DNA of 56,157 nt, taken from positions 4,576 to 60,732 of the forward strand of contig LFSA01000090.1 of assembly GCA_001512635.1 (NCBI GenBank), written 5' to 3'. A program made the position numbers and the translations under genes. Shown here piece by piece: positions 8,346-15,085 of the stretch. Origin of the DNA: Pelotomaculum sp. DTU098. Its GTDB lineage: Bacteria > Bacillota > Desulfotomaculia > Desulfotomaculales > Pelotomaculaceae. Positions within the stretch are counted from its first letter, which is position 1. Each line of letters starts with the position of its first letter. The notes beneath the pieces were generated by a model. The model saw nothing but the letters and a program-made list of their open reading frames with translations. It did no database searches and was not told where the DNA came from.

Positions 8346-8813
8346 ATGAACGACCTGAAGTCCAGAGTGGCCTATCTGCAAGGACTATCCACAGGCCTTG
8401 AGTTGGGTGAGAGCAAAGAAGGAAAACTACTCCGGGGCATTATCGATGTTCTGGATGAATTTGCCGACACCGTCGGCAATCTCGCCGAGGATCAGGAACA
8501 GTTGGAAGAGTATCTTGAGAGTATCGACGAAGACCTGTACCAGCTGGAAGACGAGGTCTTTGGAAATGATGCGGACCACTATGGCTCCGAAGACGATTAC
8601 CTCGAGGTGGACTGCCCGAAATGCGGGGAGATTGTGTGTTTTGAATCAGACATATTGCAAGACGACGACATTGTGGAAGTAACCTGCCCCAATTGTGACG
8701 AAGTCGTTTTTGTAAATGATGACAATGTCTACCAATCGGAGAATAGGCCGGAAATGCTGGCGGACAAAGAAGACGGCACCAGGCACGTCTCCACGGAAGA
8801 GGATGTTTTATAA
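8346..8813 (+). CDS. Acidic protein with CD1247-type N-terminal domain and zinc ribbons
   Basis: 155-residue, strongly acidic protein. The N-terminal helical part (MNDLKSRVAYLQGLSTGLEL, then a coiled coil to about residue 70) matches a domain widespread in anaerobic Firmicutes and annotated after C. difficile CD1247. The C-terminal part has two CxxC knuckles (C90/C93 and C114/C117) that would bind one zinc. Function is unknown; a regulatory or scaffold role is only a guess. SD AGGGGGTG precedes ATG 8346. It follows efp by 100 bases and ends in a bidirectional terminator. Confidence 0.85.
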   Translation: MNDLKSRVAYLQGLSTGLELGESKEGKLLRGIIDVLDEFADTVGNLAEDQEQLEEYLESIDEDLYQLEDEVFGNDADHYGSEDDYLEVDCPKCGEIVCFESDILQDDDIVEVTCPNCDEVVFVNDDNVYQSENRPEMLADKEDGTRHVSTEEDVL

Positions 8814-8822
8814 GGATTGAAT

Positions 8823-8877
8823 ACTAAAAAAGAGAGCGGCAGCTTTTAGCCTGGCCCCTCTCTTTTTAGTTTTTTTG
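8823..8877. terminator. Bidirectional terminator between convergent genes
   Basis: Arms 8823-8836 (ACTAAAAAAGAGAG) and 8858-8870 (CTCTCTTTTTAGT) pair with one bulged A. T runs on both strands make it usable from either side, between the zinc-ribbon gene (+) and the gene at 8914-9312 (-). Confidence 0.8.
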
Positions 8878-8913
8878 CTATTTTTGTTTTTAACTATATT
8901 CCTTGTTTATTAT

Positions 8914-9312
8914 TTAGACCTGGTTTTCTTCCGGGTCTTTCTTATTGGATTTCATGATTAGCCTGCGAACTGCTGCCAGGATCTGGTCCTTTTTAAAACC
9001 GAGCAGGAGCAAAATTAAGACTAGGAATAACAGGTAAGGGTTCACCGGGGGCTGTCCCTGGGCACTCCCGCTCCCGGGTTTTCCCCCGGTACCAGCAGGG
9101 CAATCCGGGGAACAAACCTTGCCGCCGGGAAATACAGGGATAAAGAGCGGTATGTAGCCCTTTTCCTGCAGCTCAAGCAAAGCCTTCTCATTGAACCGGA
9201 AGGAACTGGCCCATTCAAGATAATATTTTTCTAATTCCTCCGGCAGCGGGAAAACAAATAATCCGGAGTCAGTGTTTTTCTCCCCCACAGGCTGCTCACA
9301 TCCCGTAATCAA
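8914..9312 (-). CDS. Hypothetical protein with one C-terminal membrane helix
   Basis: 132-residue minus-strand frame. The soluble part (FPLPEELEKYYLEWASSFRFNEKALLELQEKGYIPLF) has a normal globular composition. A CSPDCP motif and a Gly/Pro/Ser linker (about 67-90) lead to a single transmembrane helix (about 93-108) and a basic cytoplasmic-like tail. I do not recognise a family. It is the only sizeable minus-strand gene here. The proposed start is TTG 9312, just after a TAG, and its SD is weak, so the true start may differ. The position next to spoIIIA suggests, but does not show, a sporulation link. Confidence 0.6.
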   Translation of the reverse strand: MITGCEQPVGEKNTDSGLFVFPLPEELEKYYLEWASSFRFNEKALLELQEKGYIPLFIPVFPGGKVCSPDCPAGTGGKPGSGSAQGQPPVNPYLLFLVLILLLLGFKKDQILAAVRRLIMKSNKKDPEENQV

Positions 9313-9422
9313 ATTATCAAATGCCTATTAACAAAATATACGGGGAGGGCTTCTTTTGTGACAGGGGAAAAACACATTGCCGCCGGCAGTACTGGATTTT
9401 ACCGGTTCCGCGATTCCTTGGT

Positions 9423-9449
9423 ATATTTTACCGGACCGGTCATATTTAT
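9423..9449 (+). promoter_or_regulatory. Candidate sigma-E promoter of the spoIIIA operon
   Basis: ATA of the -35 (9423-9425) and CATATTTAT of the -10 (from 9441) are separated by 15 bases, close to the ATA-N16-CATACA pattern of mother-cell sigma-E. In Bacillus the spoIIIA operon is sigma-E dependent. The match at the -10 is partial (CATA). Confidence 0.45.
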
Positions 9450-9479
9450 TAAGAGAAGGGAGGGACAAACCTGAGCGAA

Positions 9480-10481
9480 ATGGTGAACCAAACAACGGCC
9501 CGGTTAAGGTGCAGGGACAGGGCAATCCAGGAGATCCTGCCGGTCCTTCCGGACAGCATCCGCCGCCTTGTCTCAGCTCTACCCCTGTCTATCCAGGCAA
9601 AGGTTGAGGAGTTCCGGATCCGCCAGGGAAAACCCCTGATCCTGGGCCTGTCCTCCGGCGACTATTTTTTAAGCCCCAAAGGACAGCTTACAAGCCGTCG
9701 CCAGGAGGCTTACCAGGTCACACCAAGGGATATGGAGCAGCTAGTTGAGTTAATCAGCGGGTCCTCCCTTTACGCCCTGGAAGAAGAACTGAGAAACGGC
9801 TTTATTACCCTGCCCGGGGGCCACCGGGCAGGGATCACCGGAAAGGCTGTTCTGGATAACGGCAGGGTCAGGACGTTAAAATACCTTTCCGGCTGCAATA
9901 TCAGGGTATCCCGTGAAATTAAAGGCGCAGCCACGCCCCTTCTGCCTTACCTGCTTGACGGCCGCCGGGGAATCTACCATACGATCCTGATCTCTCCCCC
10001 CCGCTGCGGTAAGACAACCATGCTCCGGGACCTGATCAGGCAGATCAGCAACGGCATTGAAGAACTGGGTTTTCCCGGGGTCAATGTGGGTTTAGTGGAC
10101 GAGCGCTCGGAAATAGCGGGGTGCTATAAAGGGATACCCCAGCTGGATGTGGGCATAAGGACCGATGTCCTGGATGGATGTCCCAAAGCCCAGGGAATGA
10201 TGATGCTGGTGCGTTCCATGGGACCCGGGGTAATCTCGGCGGACGAAATCGGGCGCAGGGAAGATGTTGAAGCCATTGAGGAAATATTGAACGCCGGCGT
10301 GAAGGTCCTGGTGACCGCCCACGGTTCTTCAATTGCCGAACTGGCCTGCAGGCCCGCCCTGGGTCAATTGATCCAGGCCAAGTGGATCGAGCGGATCGTG
10401 ATCCTCGGACGCTCCCGGGGGGTGGGAACAGTGGAAGATATCATAGACGGCAAAACCATGAGGTCTCTGGGGGTGAAATAA
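9480..10481 (+). CDS. spoIIIAA: Stage III sporulation ATPase SpoIIIAA
   Basis: Secretion-type ATPase of the SpoIIIA-SpoIIQ channel that connects mother cell and forespore. Walker A is SPPRCGKTT (about 172-180) and the Walker B region is GVISADEIG (about 251-259). The 333-residue length is normal. Start: ATG 9480 lies 15 nt after SD AAGGGAGGG (9456-9464), which is long. The in-frame CTG at 9471 is 6 nt after the SD and may be the real start, adding three residues. First gene of an eight-gene operon; its TAA shares one base with the ATG of spoIIIAB. Confidence 0.96.
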   Translation: MVNQTTARLRCRDRAIQEILPVLPDSIRRLVSALPLSIQAKVEEFRIRQGKPLILGLSSGDYFLSPKGQLTSRRQEAYQVTPRDMEQLVELISGSSLYALEEELRNGFITLPGGHRAGITGKAVLDNGRVRTLKYLSGCNIRVSREIKGAATPLLPYLLDGRRGIYHTILISPPRCGKTTMLRDLIRQISNGIEELGFPGVNVGLVDERSEIAGCYKGIPQLDVGIRTDVLDGCPKAQGMMMLVRSMGPGVISADEIGRREDVEAIEEILNAGVKVLVTAHGSSIAELACRPALGQLIQAKWIERIVILGRSRGVGTVEDIIDGKTMRSLGVK

Positions 10482-10999
10482 TGCTGAAACTCATGGGAGC
10501 AGCCATGGTCGTTGCGGCGAGCGGCCTGGGCGGGCTGGCTGTAGCCGCTAATTATTCCCGGCGGCCCAGGGAGCTTAAGGCACTGCGCTCCGCGCTGCAA
10601 ATGCTGGAAACGGAGGTTGTTTACAGCGCCACCCCCCTGCCGGAAGCCCTCGCCCGGGTGGCAGGCAAATGTGACCGGCTGGTGGAGCCCCTTTTCAGCC
10701 GGGCCGCCGCTGAATTTGCCGCATCAACCGGGATAACAGCCGCAGATGCCTGGGAAAAAGCACTGGTTCACTATTATCCGGGAACAGCATTAAAACCCCA
10801 GGACCTTTCGATCCTGCGCAGCCTCGGTTCCTCCCTGGGCAGATCCGACAGGGAGGACCAGGTGAAACACCTGCACCTGGCTATGGAGCAGCTCAAAACA
10901 GCAACGGCTGGAGCTGAAGAGGAAGCAGCCCGGAATATAAAACTCTGGAGTTACCTTGGGTTTCTGGGCGGGCTAATTACGGTTCTGGTGATTTATTAG
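10481..10999 (+). CDS. spoIIIAB: Stage III sporulation protein SpoIIIAB
   Basis: 172-residue membrane protein with a GspF-like fold in the SpoIIIA channel. The start is ATG 10481, which overlaps the preceding TAA by one base and gives MLKLMGAAMVVAASGLGG, a typical N-terminal membrane anchor. The family block RELKALRSALQMLETEVVYSATPLPEAL follows at about 28-55. A C-terminal hydrophobic helix (about 154-172) ends the protein. The frame stays open upstream, but the extra residues are an out-of-frame reading of spoIIIAA. Confidence 0.95.
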   Translation: MLKLMGAAMVVAASGLGGLAVAANYSRRPRELKALRSALQMLETEVVYSATPLPEALARVAGKCDRLVEPLFSRAAAEFAASTGITAADAWEKALVHYYPGTALKPQDLSILRSLGSSLGRSDREDQVKHLHLAMEQLKTATAGAEEEAARNIKLWSYLGFLGGLITVLVIY

Positions 11000-11017
11000 T
11001 AAAGGGAGAGGTAAAAG

Positions 11018-11221
11018 ATGGGGAGCAGTATTGACTTGATCTTTAAAATAGCTGGCGTCGGGATCCTGGTGGCGGTGCTAAACGCCATCTTAAAACATGC
11101 CGGCAAGGAAGAACAGGGACATATCGTAACCCTGGCCGGCCTGGCCATTGTCTTTATGTGGGTAATTCAGCTCCTTGCCACTCTGTTTGAACAGGTTAAA
11201 TCCGTGTTCAGGCTTTTTTAG
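11018..11221 (+). CDS. spoIIIAC: Stage III sporulation protein SpoIIIAC
   Basis: 67-residue protein with two transmembrane helices (about 8-26 and 35-57). Length and sequence (ILVAVLNAILKHAGKEEQGHIVTLAGLAIVFMWV) are typical of SpoIIIAC, a small integral subunit of the forespore channel. It is preceded by SD AAGGGAGAGG and sits between spoIIIAB and spoIIIAD. Confidence 0.95.
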   Translation: MGSSIDLIFKIAGVGILVAVLNAILKHAGKEEQGHIVTLAGLAIVFMWVIQLLATLFEQVKSVFRLF

Positions 11222-11247
11222 ACTCTTGCTAAACGAGGTTTGGTCCC

Positions 11248-11643
11248 ATGGATGTTGTGCAGATTGTCGCCATCGGCCTCATGGCTACGGTGCTGATTGG
11301 TGTTTTAAAAAGCCAGCGGCCGGAACTGGCAGTGCTCTTGAGCGTCGCTGCCGGAGTAATCCTGTTCTTGCTGGTGCTGGGCAAAATCGGTTCAATTGTG
11401 GGTGTTATCACGGACCTGTCTAACCGGGCAGGGATCAGTATGGTTTACCTGGGCACAATTATGAAAATCATCGGGATCGCCTACATTGCCGAGTTCGGCG
11501 CCCAAATCTGCCGGGATGCGGGAGCTGGGGCAGTGGCTACGAAAATAGAATTTGCCGCCAAAATTCTGATCATGGTCCTGGCGGTCCCCATTGTGGTAGC
11601 CGTACTTCAGTCCCTCTTAAAGTTACTGGGTGAGGCGGGGTGA
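11248..11643 (+). CDS. spoIIIAD: Stage III sporulation protein SpoIIIAD
   Basis: 131-residue integral membrane protein related to SpoIIIAC. There are about four hydrophobic segments, and the conserved block ISMVYLGTIMKIIGIAYIAEFGAQICRDAG is present at about 61-90. It begins at ATG 11248 and its stop overlaps the GTG of spoIIIAE by 4 bases. Confidence 0.95.
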   Translation: MDVVQIVAIGLMATVLIGVLKSQRPELAVLLSVAAGVILFLLVLGKIGSIVGVITDLSNRAGISMVYLGTIMKIIGIAYIAEFGAQICRDAGAGAVATKIEFAAKILIMVLAVPIVVAVLQSLLKLLGEAG

Positions 11644-12815
11644 TCACAGTGCTCAGGTTTTATTTTACCGTGCTGCTGGCGGTGCTGCTCACCGTGCCGC
11701 TCCTGGTACCGTCAAACCAGGCCGCAGCAGCCGGCTCCGGGGAGGCTTTCACCGCCCAGGATTTGCTGGAAATTCAGGAATACATAGACCGGCTGGACAC
11801 AGAAATTAAGAGCGCCGTGCCACAGGTTCATTTCCGGGAAATGGTGAACAAGCTGGTCAAGGGTGAACTGGAGTGGCAGCCCTCCCAGATTTTTAACCAG
11901 CTGGTCAAACAACTTTTTAAAGAAGTTGTGGCAAACTTTGATTTGCTGGGGAAGCTGGTGGTACTGGCGGTTATTTGCGCCGTCCTGCAAAATTTAATGA
12001 CCTCCTTCGCCAATAGCAGTGCCGGACAGCTCACTTATTCAGTTACCTACCTTGTCCTTATCACCCTTGCCATCGGTTCCTTTACCATCGCAGTGAACGC
12101 GGGCAGGGAAGTGGTGGATACCATGGTCACTTTCATGCAGGCCCTCACGCCGGTTTTGCTGACGCTCCTGGTGGCGGTGGGCGGTCTGGCCTCAGCAGCC
12201 ATCTTCAGCCCTGTGATCCTGGCAACCCTGAGCATATTCGGCACTTTAATCAAGGACATCGTCCTGCCCCTGCTTTTTTTCGTGGCGATCCTGGGTATTG
12301 TGGGTAACCTTTCCGAGCAATTCAAGGTTTCTAATCTGGCTAATCTATTAAAAACAGTGGCCATGGGCCTGATGGGATTGTTTTCAACCATATTCCTGGG
12401 CGTGCTGGCAATTCAGGGGGTGGCAGGGGCGGTTGGAGACTCCGTTACCTTCAGGACAGCCAAGTTCAGCGTGGATGCCTTTGTTCCAGTTGTCGGCGGT
12501 ATGCTTTCCGATGCCCTGGAAGCCGTGATCAGTTCCTCCCTGCTGCTGAAAAACGCCGTGGGAATCGCCGGGATGGCCGTTATTGGAACCGTTATGGTCA
12601 TACCCCTCTTAAAGATTATTACCCTGGCCTTTATTTACAAACTGGCCGGTGCACTGATCCAACCCATCGGCAGCGGGCAGATGGTGGACTGCTTGAACAC
12701 CCTGGGCAACAACCTGCTCCTGATCTTTGCCACGGTGGCTACGGCGGGCCTGCTGTTCTTTTTCACCATTACCATCGTTGTGGGAGTGGGTAATATTTCT
12801 GTGATGTTGAGGTAA
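11640..12815 (+). CDS. spoIIIAE: Stage III sporulation protein SpoIIIAE
   Basis: 391-residue polytopic membrane protein, the largest integral subunit of the SpoIIIA complex. An N-terminal signal peptide or anchor (about 1-31, ending near NQAAAA) is followed by a soluble region with FREMVNKLVKGELEW and then seven or so membrane helices. Length and features match the family. GTG 11640 overlaps spoIIIAD by 4 bases. A 64-base gap follows before spoIIIAF. Confidence 0.95.
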   Translation: MITVLRFYFTVLLAVLLTVPLLVPSNQAAAAGSGEAFTAQDLLEIQEYIDRLDTEIKSAVPQVHFREMVNKLVKGELEWQPSQIFNQLVKQLFKEVVANFDLLGKLVVLAVICAVLQNLMTSFANSSAGQLTYSVTYLVLITLAIGSFTIAVNAGREVVDTMVTFMQALTPVLLTLLVAVGGLASAAIFSPVILATLSIFGTLIKDIVLPLLFFVAILGIVGNLSEQFKVSNLANLLKTVAMGLMGLFSTIFLGVLAIQGVAGAVGDSVTFRTAKFSVDAFVPVVGGMLSDALEAVISSSLLLKNAVGIAGMAVIGTVMVIPLLKIITLAFIYKLAGALIQPIGSGQMVDCLNTLGNNLLLIFATVATAGLLFFFTITIVVGVGNISVMLR

Positions 12816-12879
12816 CCGCAAAAGGCCCTTTATTTTAAGGTCCGGGCGGCATTCACGCCAGCTAAATGGGGGGAGTCCG

Positions 12880-13512
12880 GTGGAAGTAATCCGCAACCTG
12901 GTACAGAGCCTGGTCATCATCATTATCCTGGCCATGTTTTTGGAAATGCTGCTGCCTGCCGGGCAAATGAGAGCCTACGTCAAAATGGTCATGGGCTTGC
13001 TGGTAATAATCGCAGTTATCCAGGCGGTGGGCAGCATGGCCCGCTGGAGTTTTGAGGAAATACCAGCCCTTGTGGCCGGCACCGGAGATGGCGGGGGTCA
13101 ACTGCCGGAGATCCTGGAGGCGGGCAAGAGGATTTCCGCCCGCCAGCAGGAGCTGGGAATTGAACAGTACCGGCAGGGTCTGGCCCAGCAGGTCACAGCC
13201 CTGGTCAAATTAAATCAGGGATTACCATTGCTGGACGTGGAGGTGAGCGTAGAGTCCGATTCCGGCAGTCCGGACTTCGGGCAGGTTAAAGAAATAATTT
13301 TGACCGTAAGCGATAATCCAAAGCAGACAAGCCCTGCTCCGGGGGGAACAGAACCGGTGGAAGAGGTCAGCCCGGTTACAGTCCAGATCGGCAGCTCCGA
13401 AACACCGGAAAGGGAGGAGGCAGTGCCCCCCCAGGCTGCCGCCGGGATAGTGGATGTGCTGACAAACTTCTACAATATCCAACCGGAACAGGTAATAATC
13501 ATCTATCGCTAA
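12880..13512 (+). CDS. spoIIIAF: Stage III sporulation protein SpoIIIAF
   Basis: 210-residue protein with two N-terminal membrane helices (about 5-25 and 33-52; LVIIIILAMFLEMLLPAG is the family signature) and a soluble ring-forming domain in the intermembrane space. The C-terminus contains a long Glu/Pro/Ser linker and VDVLTNFYNIQPEQVIIIYR, typical of SpoIIIAF. Start GTG 12880 lies behind GGGGGGAG. Confidence 0.94.
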   Translation: MEVIRNLVQSLVIIIILAMFLEMLLPAGQMRAYVKMVMGLLVIIAVIQAVGSMARWSFEEIPALVAGTGDGGGQLPEILEAGKRISARQQELGIEQYRQGLAQQVTALVKLNQGLPLLDVEVSVESDSGSPDFGQVKEIILTVSDNPKQTSPAPGGTEPVEEVSPVTVQIGSSETPEREEAVPPQAAAGIVDVLTNFYNIQPEQVIIIYR

Positions 13513-13525
13513 AGGGGGTGGCAAA

Positions 13526-14143
13526 TTGCACAGAATCCTGAACTTATTCAAGGGTGGAGGAAATAACGGAGTGCCTCCCAAGAAACAGGGAAGGCGGATC
13601 CTCTGGCTGGCGGCCCTGGGCCTCCTGGGAATCCTTCTACTGGTTATAGGCAATACAGGGGGAAGCAAGCCAGCCAGCGTACAGCCGGAACAAGTTTCAA
13701 CCGGCCCCGCCCCGGAGGTAAAAGCTGTAAACAATATGTCCCTGGAGGAAGAACTGCTCAGCAACAAACTCCGGGAAATGCTCAGGCAGATAGACGGAGC
13801 CGGCGAGGTTGAAGTCTCTGTGCGGCTCTCCGGCTCGACCAGGGAGGAATTCGCCGTGAACACAACCACCGGAAAGAAGACGACCCAGGAACGGGACCAG
13901 ACAGGCGGAACCCGCCTGACCACCGAGGATAGCGGCAGCGATCAACTGGTGATGAACCGCAGCGAAAACGGTGAGGAGCGGCCTGTTGTGGAACGGGAGG
14001 TCGCGCCCCAGGTGGCAGGTGTCCTGGTTGTAGCCGAGGGGGCCGGAGATTCACGGATCAAGGCCAGGCTATTTGAGGCAACCCGGGTAGCCCTTGGTGT
14101 TGATCCCCAGAAAATTCTCGTCCTGAAAATGGAAAGGAGATAA
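13526..14143 (+). CDS. spoIIIAG: Stage III sporulation protein SpoIIIAG
   Basis: 205-residue bitopic protein whose Bacillus homologue forms a large ring between mother cell and forespore membranes. One transmembrane helix at about 25-43 is followed by a linker and the ring-building domain, with LRQIDGAGEVEVSVRLSGS (about 88-106) and a C-terminal RLFEATRVALGVDPQKILVLKM block. It starts at TTG 13526 after AAAGGGGGTGG. spoIIIAH begins 2 bases after its stop. Confidence 0.95.
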   Translation: MHRILNLFKGGGNNGVPPKKQGRRILWLAALGLLGILLLVIGNTGGSKPASVQPEQVSTGPAPEVKAVNNMSLEEELLSNKLREMLRQIDGAGEVEVSVRLSGSTREEFAVNTTTGKKTTQERDQTGGTRLTTEDSGSDQLVMNRSENGEERPVVEREVAPQVAGVLVVAEGAGDSRIKARLFEATRVALGVDPQKILVLKMERR

Positions 14144-14145
14144 TT

Positions 14146-14742
14146 ATGTACCCAATAATTATCAGAAGGCGGACCCTGAGCCTGATTGCCTTGGCATTGA
14201 TCGGAGCGGCCCTGTTATTCCTGGGCTGGCGGGGCAATCTGCTGGAGCAAAGGTTTACTGCCCCGGGAACTCCGGTAACCAGTCCCTCCATTAATGAGAC
14301 AGAACCTGCCAGCACAGCCCAGGCCACGGGCGTGGCTGGACAGCCGGGCAAAATGGCCAGCGCTTCCGCACCCGTTGAGGAGCAGGATTTCTTTGTGGAC
14401 TACCGCCTGGAACGCGACCGGATCCGCGGCCAGAGGGTGGAGTGGCTCAGGGAAGTAATTAATAACAACAATTCAACCGCTGAGACCAGACAAAAGGCCC
14501 AGGAGCACCTGCTGGCAATCAGCCGCAGCATGGAAAAGGAAAATGAACTGGAGAACTTGCTCCGGGCCAAAGGGTTCAAGGATGCAGCTGTCTTCGTCGA
14601 CGAAGACTCCGTTACCGTGATCGTTGAACCACCTTCAGGCAAACTGGCCTCAGAGGATTTCTCATCTATTACCGGCCTGGTTTCCAAGGGTACCGGCGTG
14701 GATGCCCAAAACATCATCATAATTCCCAGGGGAAGCGAATAA
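14146..14742 (+). CDS. spoIIIAH: Stage III sporulation protein SpoIIIAH
   Basis: 198-residue last gene of the operon. The mother-cell membrane protein SpoIIIAH reaches into the intermembrane space and pairs with forespore SpoIIQ. There is a transmembrane helix at about 9-27, then a linker, then the YscJ/FliF-like domain with FFVDYRLERDRIRGQRVEWLREVI (about 83-106) and KGTGVDAQNIIII near the end. No spoIIQ is present in the window. Confidence 0.95.
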   Translation: MYPIIIRRRTLSLIALALIGAALLFLGWRGNLLEQRFTAPGTPVTSPSINETEPASTAQATGVAGQPGKMASASAPVEEQDFFVDYRLERDRIRGQRVEWLREVINNNNSTAETRQKAQEHLLAISRSMEKENELENLLRAKGFKDAAVFVDEDSVTVIVEPPSGKLASEDFSSITGLVSKGTGVDAQNIIIIPRGSE

Positions 14743-14950
14743 ACTCACCTGGCCTTGAAAACCCTGTAACCCCCTCTAATCCGGGGCATTACCTTATCTA
14801 GAAAGGGAGGGTTACCGGGTCACCTCCGGCTTAAGACATCCCGTATGCAAACGGGCCCGTGCTGTTTCCATTCCTCAAAGGCGAAGCCCTGTCTTCAATC
14901 TCCTTTAGTATAGAATTTGCTGCGGATTTTGTATACTTACCGTAAATGGG

Positions 14951-14979
14951 TTTCCATGGGTTATATTTTTTATTATAAT
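14951..14979 (+). promoter_or_regulatory. Candidate sigma-A promoter for the pyruvate carboxylase genes
   Basis: TTTCCA (14951-14956), a 17-nt spacer and a perfect TATAAT (14974-14979). Transcription would start near 14986 and cross the terminator hairpin at 15020-15056 before reaching the gene at 15086. Confidence 0.45.
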
Positions 14980-15005
14980 GATTGTAATGTTCTTTAATGA
15001 TCATT

Positions 15006-15056
15006 ACCTGGATTCAAATCAGGTTGTTATTAGCATACATAGCAACCTGTTTTTTT
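15006..15056 (+). promoter_or_regulatory. Putative attenuator (terminator and competing antiterminator)
   Basis: Terminator: CAGGTTG (15020-15026) pairs with CAACCTG (15043-15049) and is followed by seven T (15050-15056). Competitor: ACCTG (15006-15010) can instead pair with CAGGT (15020-15024), sequestering the same 5' arm. Only 29 bases separate the T run from the ATG, too few for another promoter, so the downstream genes depend on readthrough. Confidence 0.55.
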
Positions 15057-15085
15057 AATGTGTTTAGTATTGGGGAGGAACAATA

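Larger units (their letters stand above)
14743..15085 (+). other. Intergenic leader region between spoIIIAH and the carboxylase genes
   Basis: 343 bases without a gene. It contains an upstream imperfect inverted repeat (GTAACCC near 14767 with GGGTTAC near 14808), a candidate sigma-A promoter at 14951-14979 and an attenuator-like structure at 15006-15056. I saw no match to a BirA operator or a riboswitch class I could name. Confidence 0.7.

Noticed and set aside
14743-15085. Search for a BirA operator or known riboswitch before the biotin enzyme genes
   Set aside because: No TTGTTAACC-type inverted repeat and no recognisable riboswitch core; only the attenuator-like pairing is supported.
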